This document shows, piece by piece, positions 1 to 4,413 of a DNA stretch of 5,372 nucleotides. Within the stretch, counting starts at the first letter, position 1, and every line of letters starts with the position of its first letter. The notes beneath the pieces were generated by a model. It was not told where the DNA came from, made no database searches, and worked only from the letters and a program-made list of their open reading frames with translations. A program made the position numbers and the translations under genes. The stretch comes from a bacterium (lineage in GTDB: Bacteria > UBP18 > UBA7526): the NCBI GenBank assembly GCA_018903055.1, contig JAHIPW010000007.1, positions 1 through 5,372 on the forward strand, in the 5' to 3' direction.

Positions 1-525
1 ATAGGCATTCCCTATCTCAGAAGCAAAGTGAGCATCACTGCCTGCGGCAGTTGTAATCCCATTATTCCGGGCAAACTGACTTGCCCTCTTGCCACTTCTC
101 CTGAAGAAACTTCGGGCGTTAAAAATCTCTACGATGTCTATCTTCTTATGAAACCCATATAATTCCTGACCCAGACTATTAGCAATGAGAGGGATGAAAG
201 GATGGGGAATATAGACTAATCCCTCTTGCTCTTTAATCCTTCGTATCGTCTCCTCAGGGGACAATGAGTAAGGAATTCTTTCTTTCAGGAATAGGCCGAT
301 GACTTCACCTTTAGTAGTAAAGATTTCCTCCCCGGTAATCACCTTGATCTTAGCGCTTTTCTTCTCTATTTTTTCCCTTAGTCTCTCTGCCCCTTCAATC
401 GTTCCATGGTCCGTGACTGCTACGGCATTAATGCCTTTCTTCTGACAGACTTTTATAATTGTATCTAACTTGAGCCAGCTATCTATAGAGTATTGGGTAT
501 GAAGATGCATCTCCATCCTTAGCAT
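1..525 (-). CDS. PHP-domain metal-dependent phosphoesterase (C-terminus cut by window edge)
   Basis: The 175 visible residues form the N-terminal and central part of a PHP domain, a metal-dependent phosphoesterase fold. The ordered motifs are visible: HLHT at residues 7-10 followed by YSID to Asp15, TDHG at 38-41, GEEI at 65-68, the HP pair at 108-109, FNAR with Asn136, and SDAH at 163-166. These supply the usual His/Asp/Glu ligands of a two- or three-metal site. The frame stays open to base 1, so the C-terminus is missing. The ATG at 525-523 is the first in-frame ATG after a stop at 552-550, and a modest GGGA-type ribosome site lies upstream. The ATG codons at 516 and 510 are alternatives. 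It lies 19 bases after the 50-residue hydrophobic gene and is probably co-transcribed. The substrate cannot be told; nucleotide- or sugar-phosphate hydrolysis is the family norm. A stand-alone TrpH/YciV-like phosphoesterase is more likely than a polymerase subunit, because the HLHT motif is almost at the N-terminus. Confidence 0.9.
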   Translation of the reverse strand, partial: MLRMEMHLHTQYSIDSWLKLDTIIKVCQKKGINAVAVTDHGTIEGAERLREKIEKKSAKIKVITGEEIFTTKGEVIGLFLKERIPYSLSPEETIRRIKEQEGLVYIPHPFIPLIANSLGQELYGFHKKIDIVEIFNARSFFRRSGKRASQFARNNGITTAAGSDAHFASEIGNAY

Positions 526-544
526 AATAGCATTTCCCAACTTT

Positions 545-697
545 CTATCTTAGAATGGTTTTAGAAAAATAAAGATTCGCTAATGTAATTGACGCAAAGA
601 CAATGAGATGACCAATAACTAATCCAGCAAACATTAATAGAATACCAAGGGTTATCGTCTTTAATATAACCAGACCAGTCAAAATCTTTTCCCTCAT
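545..697 (-). CDS. Small hydrophobic membrane protein of 50 residues, unknown function
   Basis: I do not recognise this protein. It begins with a short basic stretch (MREK) and is then almost continuously hydrophobic from about residue 5 to 43, enough for one long or two short membrane helices, and ends FSKTILR. I prefer the ATG at 697-695 over the ATG at 733, which would give 62 residues. An AAAGGA site at 713-708 lies 10 bases before the 697 start, whereas the 733 start lies inside the upstream gene. With the 697 start the gene begins 14 bases after the TAA of the 118-residue membrane protein. Both are AT-rich and hydrophobic, so they may act together. It could also be a small regulatory subunit of a membrane complex, but nothing identifies one. 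Being short and low-complexity, it carries some risk of not being a real gene. Confidence 0.55.
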   Translation of the reverse strand: MREKILTGLVILKTITLGILLMFAGLVIGHLIVFASITLANLYFSKTILR

Positions 698-707
698 ATT
701 CTTCTTA

Positions 708-713
708 TCCTTT
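708..713 (-). promoter_or_regulatory. Shine-Dalgarno site deciding the start of the 50-residue gene
   Basis: The minus strand reads AAAGGA here, 10 bases before the ATG at 697. It overlaps the TAA stop (714-712) of the preceding gene, so ribosomes ending on that gene are well placed to reinitiate. This supports the shorter 50-residue reading. Confidence 0.5.
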
Positions 714-1068
714 AAAATATAGGTAAATACCAAATCGTTATCAAAATACCAAGTACCACTCCAATCAAAATTAACAACATTTCGGAAATTACAATTTTCA
801 TTTTCATTCTTAAGCGCTTAAAAAATTTTAAATATAAAATAAGAACAATAACAATTACTAAGCCCAATATTGGTATTAGCGTATCTTTGAAATTAAAAAT
901 TGGTTTCATCTGTGGAATTTCTGATGGCCCACGAATACCGATGTCTCTTTCCATTTCAATAATCTCGGGTATTACGACGGCCGTTACAAAAATAATTATT
1001 CCTAACCCAAATAAAATAACACCGTTTAAAGTTTTTAATATAACCTTTTGTTTCTCTTCCTTCTCCAT
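712..1068 (-). CDS. Three-helix membrane protein resembling a GspF/T2SSF core without its cytoplasmic domains
   Basis: This 118-residue protein has three predicted membrane helices at about 16-35, 63-80 and 95-115, with a basic loop (KFFKRLRMKMK, 81-91) between the second and third. Two segments look like GspF/PilC inner-membrane platform proteins. VVIPEIIEMERDIG (31-44) resembles the segment after GspF's first membrane helix, typically VPKFAEMFEDLG. LLILIGVVLGILITIWYLPIF (98-118) resembles the final GspF helix, typically ending VVVGFIVLALYLPIF. GspF proteins are about 400 residues with two cytoplasmic helical domains, and both are absent here. Either this is a minimal stand-alone relative or the likeness is chance in hydrophobic sequence. 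It starts at a TAATG junction with the carbonic-anhydrase-like gene, one base overlapping, with AGGA just upstream. Its base composition is far more AT-rich than that of its neighbours. No other secretion or pilus gene is visible in the window. That it is a membrane protein is secure; the GspF link is tentative. Confidence 0.72.
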   Translation of the reverse strand: MEKEEKQKVILKTLNGVILFGLGIIIFVTAVVIPEIIEMERDIGIRGPSEIPQMKPIFNFKDTLIPILGLVIVIVLILYLKFFKRLRMKMKIVISEMLLILIGVVLGILITIWYLPIF

Positions 1069-1571
1069 TACTTCCTGAACCTCTTGGCGAAATCGAGATA
1101 CTCTAAAGCAGCATCTTTTAATTTCTTGATCTCTTTCTGATTGAGTTTCCTCACCACCCGGCCCGGAACACCAAGAACCAGACTTCCTTCTGGAATCTTT
1201 CTTCCCTCAGGGACTAAACTTCCCGCACCGATGAGACAATTTTTCTCTATCTTTGCTCCATCGAGAATAATGGCTCCCATGCCAATCAAACAATTATTGG
1301 CAATCTTACAGCCATGAATGATGGCTCCGTGGCCTACGGTAACATAATCCCCTACTATGGCCGGCAGGCCCCAATTGACATGAACCAGAACCCCATCCTG
1401 AATACTGGAACACTTCCCTATTCTAATTGGCTCAATATCGGCGCGCAACACAGCATTGGGCCAGATACTGGAATAATCCCCAATAGTTACCTCTCCAATC
1501 ACCTGAGCACTCTCTGCAATATAAACGTCCTTACCGATCCTTGGCTTCTTCTGTTTCAAGGCAATAATCAT
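1068..1571 (-). CDS. Gamma-carbonic anhydrase-family protein (left-handed beta-helix)
   Basis: The 167 residues are close to the usual length of the YrdA/PaaY/CamH-type family. Hexapeptide turns such as VIGEVTIGDYSSIWPNAVLRADIEPIRIG build a left-handed beta-helix, and a C-terminal helix (about 144-165) packs against it in the trimer. The three metal-binding histidines are visible as His64 (VHV), His81 (GHG) and His86 (IIHGC). Arg43, Asp45, Gln58 and Asp59 match conserved active-site positions. The residue usually Asn in the N-x-Q-D motif is Ser56. The acidic proton-shuttle loop of the archaeal Cam enzyme is absent, as in CamH and most bacterial relatives, so CO2 hydration is possible but not assured; other family members have unclear roles. 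The ATG overlaps the glycosylase stop in an ATGA junction, and AAAGGAG lies about 14 bases upstream. The cytoplasm is the likely location, since no signal peptide is seen. Confidence 0.93.
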   Translation of the reverse strand: MIIALKQKKPRIGKDVYIAESAQVIGEVTIGDYSSIWPNAVLRADIEPIRIGKCSSIQDGVLVHVNWGLPAIVGDYVTVGHGAIIHGCKIANNCLIGMGAIILDGAKIEKNCLIGAGSLVPEGRKIPEGSLVLGVPGRVVRKLNQKEIKKLKDAALEYLDFAKRFRK

Positions 1572-2209
1572 TGACTAAATTGACACTCCTTTCTTAAAGG
1601 ACAGAGAAAGCAGTTGGGTTTTGTTTTGCAGTAGTTCTTTCCTAATTCAACAATCAGGGCGTGGAATTCCTGGTAGAGTTCCAAATCGTTGGGAAGATGT
1701 TTTTCAAAGTATTTTCTCAGGTCTTCGTATTGGTCTAAATCAGTGATTCCCAATCTATGGGCCATCCTCCTGGTATAGGCGTCGATGACGAAGATAGGTT
1801 TATTCGCTGCATAGAGGATGATGGAGTCTACCGTTTCCGGGCCAAGACCGTTCAAGGAGAGTAATTCTTCTCTTAAGTTCGGGATAGGTTTTGAAAATAA
1901 TTTATCTAAATCGTCCCCATAATTTTTATAGATATACTTGCAGACCCCCTTTAATCTTTCTGCCTTCTGGTGGAAGTATCCTGCAGGACGGATGACCTTC
2001 TCTAAGCGTCTAAGATTTACCCTGGCCAAGGAAGAAACGTCCAAGAGATCATTCTCCCTTAGATTATCTATTGCCTTCTCGACATTCTTCCAGGTCGTCT
2101 GTTGAGTGAGAATGGCGCCGACGATTACTTCAAATGAAGTATCTGCTGGCCACCAGTATTGTCTACCAAAGTGCTTCAGAAGTCTTTTATAAATTTGTAA
2201 TAGGGCCAC
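1568..2209 (-). CDS. Endonuclease III-family DNA glycosylase, MpgII/MagIII-like, with Fe-S cluster motif
   Basis: A 213-residue HhH-GPD base-excision-repair protein. Numbered from the GTG at 2209, it shows the family opening FGRQYWWPAD and the helical core VGAILTQQTTWKNVEKA (30-46). The helix-hairpin-helix LLSLNGLGPETVDSIILYA spans 116-134, the catalytic aspartate is Asp143 in FVIDAYTRR, and a C-terminal [4Fe-4S] motif uses Cys194, Cys200, Cys203 and Cys209 (C-x5-C-x2-C-x5-C). In classical endonuclease III the hairpin contains G-x-G-R-K, whose Lys is the nucleophile of the bifunctional lyase; here that position is Glu125 (GPETVDS). This predicts a monofunctional glycosylase, and this subgroup is often linked to alkylated purines such as 3-methyladenine; substrate is inferred. 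The GTG at 2209 is preferred because GAGGTG sits 9 bases upstream; an in-frame GTG at 2221 would add four residues. Its stop overlaps the next gene in ATGA. Confidence 0.92.
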   Translation of the reverse strand: MALLQIYKRLLKHFGRQYWWPADTSFEVIVGAILTQQTTWKNVEKAIDNLRENDLLDVSSLARVNLRRLEKVIRPAGYFHQKAERLKGVCKYIYKNYGDDLDKLFSKPIPNLREELLSLNGLGPETVDSIILYAANKPIFVIDAYTRRMAHRLGITDLDQYEDLRKYFEKHLPNDLELYQEFHALIVELGKNYCKTKPNCFLCPLRKECQFSQ

Positions 2210-2218
2210 TTTCTTATC

Positions 2219-2224
2219 CACCTC
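2219..2224 (-). promoter_or_regulatory. Shine-Dalgarno site deciding the glycosylase start
   Basis: The minus strand reads GAGGTG, nine bases before the GTG at 2209. The alternative GTG start at 2221-2219 lies inside this site and has no comparable ribosome site of its own. It forms part of a decamer, CCGTTGAGGT, that recurs before the GGQ gene. Confidence 0.55.
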
Positions 2225-2233
2225 AACGGTGGA

Positions 2234-2250
2234 CCCGCCGAAGAGGCGGG
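2234..2250. repeat. GC-rich hairpin between genes
   Basis: CCCGCC (2234-2239) and GGCGGG (2245-2250) pair perfectly around a five-base loop, in the gap between the membrane/coiled-coil gene and the glycosylase. On the transcribed (minus) strand the stem is followed by TCCACCG, not a T run, so it is a poor rho-independent terminator for this operon. On the plus strand it is followed by CTTTCCT, and no plus-strand gene ends here. It may be an RNA-processing or stabilising hairpin, or one copy of a dispersed palindromic repeat. Only one copy is in this window. Confidence 0.6.
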
Positions 2251-2277
2251 CTTTCCTACTTTCCTGCCGTATGAGTC

Positions 2278-2631
2278 TTAATAGTTAGAGGGTAGGCGGA
2301 AGATCTCACCTTTTAATTGTCTATACTTAAAATGGGCCTGATTGAATTCCCGCTCCTTTTCCTTGAAGGCAGATTCGTCCTTGCTAAGATTAATCTCTAT
2401 AGCACGTAGTTTTAATCTTTCTCCCTCATAGGCCGACGGCTTTACTCTGGGCAGAAGAGACCAGAGTCGATCAAGTTGTCTGCGGTATTTACTGATTCTT
2501 CTCTTCCATCGCCATAGTTTAAATCCCCCATACAGAAGTCCCACCTTAGCCAGAATAAAGGGAAAAAGGGCTAAGAAGCGATCCAAAAAATAGATAAAAT
2601 AGTGTTGCTTCTCAGGATAATCTTTTCTCAT
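2278..2631 (-). CDS. Small membrane-anchored protein with charged helical tail, unknown function
   Basis: I do not recognise this 117-residue protein. A polar N-terminus is followed by a hydrophobic segment at about residues 17-38 (FLALFPFILAKVGLLYGG). A strongly basic stretch (RWKRRISKYRR, 41-51) comes next and suggests that the C-terminal part is cytoplasmic. Residues 70-112 are charged and helix-prone, with a run (LSKDESAFKEKEREFNQAHF) that could form a short coiled coil. The ATG overlaps the stop of the GGQ-motif gene in an ATGA junction without a strong ribosome site of its own, so it is probably translated by coupling. That arrangement hints at a link to ribosome rescue or nascent-chain handling at the membrane, but this is inference from position only. 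The next gene follows after a gap holding a GC-rich hairpin. Confidence 0.75.
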   Translation of the reverse strand: MRKDYPEKQHYFIYFLDRFLALFPFILAKVGLLYGGFKLWRWKRRISKYRRQLDRLWSLLPRVKPSAYEGERLKLRAIEINLSKDESAFKEKEREFNQAHFKYRQLKGEIFRLPSNY

Positions 2632-2987
2632 TCTAAAGTAATCTCTACTTTTCTGCGCAGTTTTTTCTTCTTTGCCCGCCTCTTCTTTCTCTCAAGAATC
2701 TTTTCCTTTCTTGCCCGGGATATCTTAGTTGGAATACGTGGTTTCTTTCTCTTATTGAGTTTTGTCAATCTCTTCTGTAATCTCTCAAAGGCCAGTTCCT
2801 TATTCCTTGCCTGATAGCGATGTTCGGTAGCAGTGACCGTGACCCCCGATGGTATATGACGGAGTCTTACACAGGTCTCTTTCTTATTCCTCCTCTGTCC
2901 TCCCGGACCTCGCCCGCAAGAGAGATAAACCCTGGTCTCTCTTTTGAGACTTCTTAGATCAGTATGAAATTTTCTTTTTTCATTCAT
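2628..2987 (-). CDS. Short RF-1-domain (GGQ) protein, probable ribosome-rescue peptidyl-tRNA hydrolase
   Basis: Numbered from the ATG at 2987, this 119-residue protein carries the release-factor catalytic motif GGQ at 29-31 in CGRGPGGQRRNKKETCVRLRHIPSG. It continues with VTVTATEHRYQARNKELAFERLQKRL, which matches the RF-1 domain (PF00472). The codon-reading and N-terminal domains of RF1/RF2 are absent. The tail is very basic, with about half of the last 50 residues Lys or Arg, as in ArfB (YaeJ), whose tail enters the empty mRNA channel. The GPGGQ..NK and HIPSG pattern looks closest to the mtRF-R/C12orf65-type branch. The likely role is hydrolysis of peptidyl-tRNA on stalled ribosomes or large subunits; this is inferred from family. 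The ATG at 2987 has GAGGT about five bases upstream; a TTG at 2990 would add one residue. It follows a 55-base gap and overlaps the next gene in ATGA. Its basic composition could be mistaken for a ribosomal protein, but GGQ argues otherwise. Confidence 0.88.
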   Translation of the reverse strand: MNEKRKFHTDLRSLKRETRVYLSCGRGPGGQRRNKKETCVRLRHIPSGVTVTATEHRYQARNKELAFERLQKRLTKLNKRKKPRIPTKISRARKEKILERKKRRAKKKKLRRKVEITLE

Positions 2988-2991
2988 CAAT

Positions 2992-3027
2992 ACCTCAACG
3001 GACTAAACGGACTAAACGGGTTAAACG
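2992..3027. repeat. Short tandem repeat, 9-base unit, about four imperfect copies
   Basis: On the plus strand the unit GACTAAACG occurs perfectly at 3001-3009 and 3010-3018, then as GGTTAAACG at 3019-3027. A degenerate copy, ACCTCAACG, lies at 2992-3000. The array fills most of the gap between the YjbQ gene and the GGQ gene. The ribosome site of the GGQ gene lies inside the degenerate copy. It could be a replication-slippage minisatellite or a direct-repeat binding site for a regulator; the sequence alone does not separate these. Confidence 0.65.
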
Positions 3028-3045
3028 ATAATGGCTTCATAGCAA

Positions 3046-3459
3046 TTATTCACCAATAATCTTAACGAGAACCCTCTTTCTTCTCTGACCATCGAACTCC
3101 CCATAGAATATCTGCTCCCAGGGGCCGAAGTCCAATCTACCCTCGGTAATGGCCACCACCACCTCCCGACCCATAATGGTTCTCTTCAAATGGGCATCGC
3201 CGTTATCCTCGCCGGTCTGGTGGTGCTTATAGGCCTTACCATAAGGGGCCAACTTTTCCAGCCACTCTAAAAAGTCCTGATGCAGTCCACTCTCGTTATC
3301 ATTGATGAAGACGCTGGCCGTAATGTGCATAGCATTGACCAAACAGAAGCCCTCTTTGACTTTGCTTTTCCTCACCGCCTCTGCTACCTGGGGAGTGATA
3401 TTAATTAATTCCCTTTTCCTTTTGGTATTGAACCATACTTCCTCTTTGTAAGACTTCAT
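3046..3459 (-). CDS. yjbQ: YjbQ/UPF0047 family protein
   Basis: The 137 residues match the full length of this small, widespread family, which forms a compact beta-rich trimer. Family signatures visible are [13 protein letters not shown] (44-56), the [21 protein letters not shown] stretch (77-97) with clustered His, Glu and Asp residues that form a metal-binding pocket, and [21 protein letters not shown] (104-124). Homologues are often annotated as secondary thiamine-phosphate synthase because E. coli YjbQ can partly replace ThiE, but the physiological role is not settled. No thiamine gene is visible here, so context does not support that role. The ATG has a strong GAGGAG site about nine bases upstream and overlaps the stop of the 52-residue gene in an ATGA junction. 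The gene is the last of the tightly packed right-hand cluster, followed by a 55-base repeat-bearing gap. Cytoplasmic; no signal peptide. Confidence 0.94.
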   Translation of the reverse strand: MKSYKEEVWFNTKRKRELINITPQVAEAVRKSKVKEGFCLVNAMHITASVFINDNESGLHQDFLEWLEKLAPYGKAYKHHQTGEDNGDAHLKRTIMGREVVVAITEGRLDFGPWEQIFYGEFDGQRRKRVLVKIIGE

Positions 3460-3614
3460 TTCTCTAACTCCTCTTCTTCTCTCTCCAGCACTTCTTTAAA
3501 GGAATGTGTCTTCCCTCTCGAGGGAGGCTGGAATTCAGGCAGGTCGGGGTCTCTCTGTTTCCTTTTCCGCAAGACCTCTTTTGATATCTTGGGAATGACT
3601 GATTTTCTCTCCAT
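3456..3614 (-). CDS. Small charged protein of 52 residues, unknown function
   Basis: This short frame reads [20 protein letters not shown], then a proline-rich middle ([15 protein letters not shown], 21-35), then an acidic end with an EREEEELEK tail (44-52). There is no hydrophobic segment, so it is probably soluble, with a basic first half, an acidic last third and likely disorder between. I know no family for it. The case for a real gene is its exact fit: it starts 13 bases after the stop of the Cys4 protein, has GGGGGA a few bases before its ATG, and its TGA overlaps the ATG of the YjbQ gene in ATGA. It fills the space between two solid genes almost completely. Part of the glutamate-rich tail is encoded by the same bases as the ribosome site of the YjbQ gene. 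It may be an adaptor for either neighbour, which is inference. Confidence 0.65.
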   Translation of the reverse strand: MERKSVIPKISKEVLRKRKQRDPDLPEFQPPSRGKTHSFKEVLEREEEELEK

Positions 3615-3627
3615 TTTTATCCCCCAA

Positions 3628-4404
3628 TTACTCATCGAAGCCCGGGCGTTTAAAAGTACGATGCCCTGGGAATTTTTTATCGATCATCCTGCGTAATCGG
3701 TCCGCCTCTACCAGAAGAGTGAGGGCATCATCCTGCAGGTCCTCATTCCAATGGTAGACCTTCTGTAGAGCAACGATGGACTTCACCACTCCCAGATATG
3801 CTATCTTGGCGCTTCCATTAGCATCGTAGATATCTATCTCGTCCAGTTCTTTATCCTCACTCTTCTCCATCTTCGAGCCCAATGCCCGATAGACCTTTAC
3901 CGAGATTTGGGTATGGTACCAGGATATGATCTCGTGACAAGAGACAATTTCCCTGAGTGTCTCTACGTCCTCCACAGATGAAGGGATAATCTCAATCCGT
4001 TCCGGAAGTTCTATTCCAAAGGCCTGGATCGATTTACGCAATCTCTCAAGGAATTTACGGGCTAAGTCCATATAGTTATGGGAACGCTGATAGAGAGGAT
4101 GTCCCGTGGGATCGGGCGACTCATACTCCTCCTCTGGCAGGTTCTCCAAGTCAATCCCCCGCTCCTTGGCCGTCTTGAGGATCAACTCCTTGGTCTCCTT
4201 AAAGCTTTTTGCAACATCCTTCATTACAATCTTCCAATCGTAGGGATCCTCCCCCTTTCTTCTATGCTCTGCGAGCCTCTTCTGATCCTTGGCATAGAGA
4301 AAGCATTTACTGGTAAGAGAGCAGCGCTCGCACCATCGATCACAGTAGTTATAAATCCCTGAAATAAACTTCTTACCCAAACCTTTCTTCTTCAAATCAC
4401 CCAT
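3628..4404 (-). CDS. Conserved-looking helical protein with N-terminal Cys4 cluster, unknown function
   Basis: This 258-residue protein has the motif YNYCDRWCERCSLTSKC at residues 18-34. Cys21, Cys25, Cys28 and Cys34 (C-x3-C-x2-C-x5-C) could bind zinc or an iron-sulfur cluster. I recall similar CDRWCERC sequences in proteins of unassigned function from other bacteria, but cannot name a family. The rest is predicted helical. A central segment has RSHNY (107-111) and CHEIISWYHTQISVKVYRAL (156-175), followed after a charged loop by DANGSAKIAYLGVVKSIVAL (194-213). The paired helices with His109, His157, Glu158 and His164 could form a bundle with its own metal or cofactor site; this is speculative. 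There is no signal peptide or membrane helix. The start is secure: GGAG lies just before the ATG and beside the upstream gene's TGA, a gap of nine bases. It is followed 13 bases later by the 52-residue gene. Confidence 0.85.
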   Translation of the reverse strand: MGDLKKKGLGKKFISGIYNYCDRWCERCSLTSKCFLYAKDQKRLAEHRRKGEDPYDWKIVMKDVAKSFKETKELILKTAKERGIDLENLPEEEYESPDPTGHPLYQRSHNYMDLARKFLERLRKSIQAFGIELPERIEIIPSSVEDVETLREIVSCHEIISWYHTQISVKVYRALGSKMEKSEDKELDEIDIYDANGSAKIAYLGVVKSIVALQKVYHWNEDLQDDALTLLVEADRLRRMIDKKFPGHRTFKRPGFDE

Positions 4405-4413
4405 AACTTCTCC

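Noticed and set aside
698-733. Longer 62-residue start for the small hydrophobic gene
   Set aside because: It would begin inside the upstream gene, while the ATG at 697 has a well-spaced AAAGGA site.
887-1078. Plus-strand open frame of 63 residues
   Set aside because: It lies opposite the 118-residue membrane gene, shows no recognisable motif, and the strand carries no other gene here.
1314-1574. Plus-strand open frame of 86 residues
   Set aside because: It is the antisense shadow of the hexapeptide-repeat carbonic-anhydrase-like gene, whose motifs are unmistakable.
2234-2258. Rho-independent terminator for the minus-strand operon
   Set aside because: The stem is good, but on the transcribed strand it is followed by TCCACCG rather than a T run, and a gene starts within 30 bases.
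2602-2814. Plus-strand frame rich in Phe and Leu, looking like a membrane protein
   Set aside because: The hydrophobicity is the complement of the Lys/Arg codons of the GGQ protein's tail.
3512-3526. TCCCT-CTCG-AGGGA inverted repeat
   Set aside because: It is a short stem inside the 52-residue coding frame with no T run, so it is probably chance.
4303-4342. Ferredoxin-type [4Fe-4S] domain in the Cys4 protein
   Set aside because: The C-x3-C-x2-C-x5-C spacing does not match the C-x2-C-x2-C-x3-C ferredoxin pattern; zinc or another cluster type remains possible.
4078-4362. Plus-strand open frame of 94 residues
   Set aside because: It is antisense to the Cys4 protein, with no ribosome site or motif of its own.
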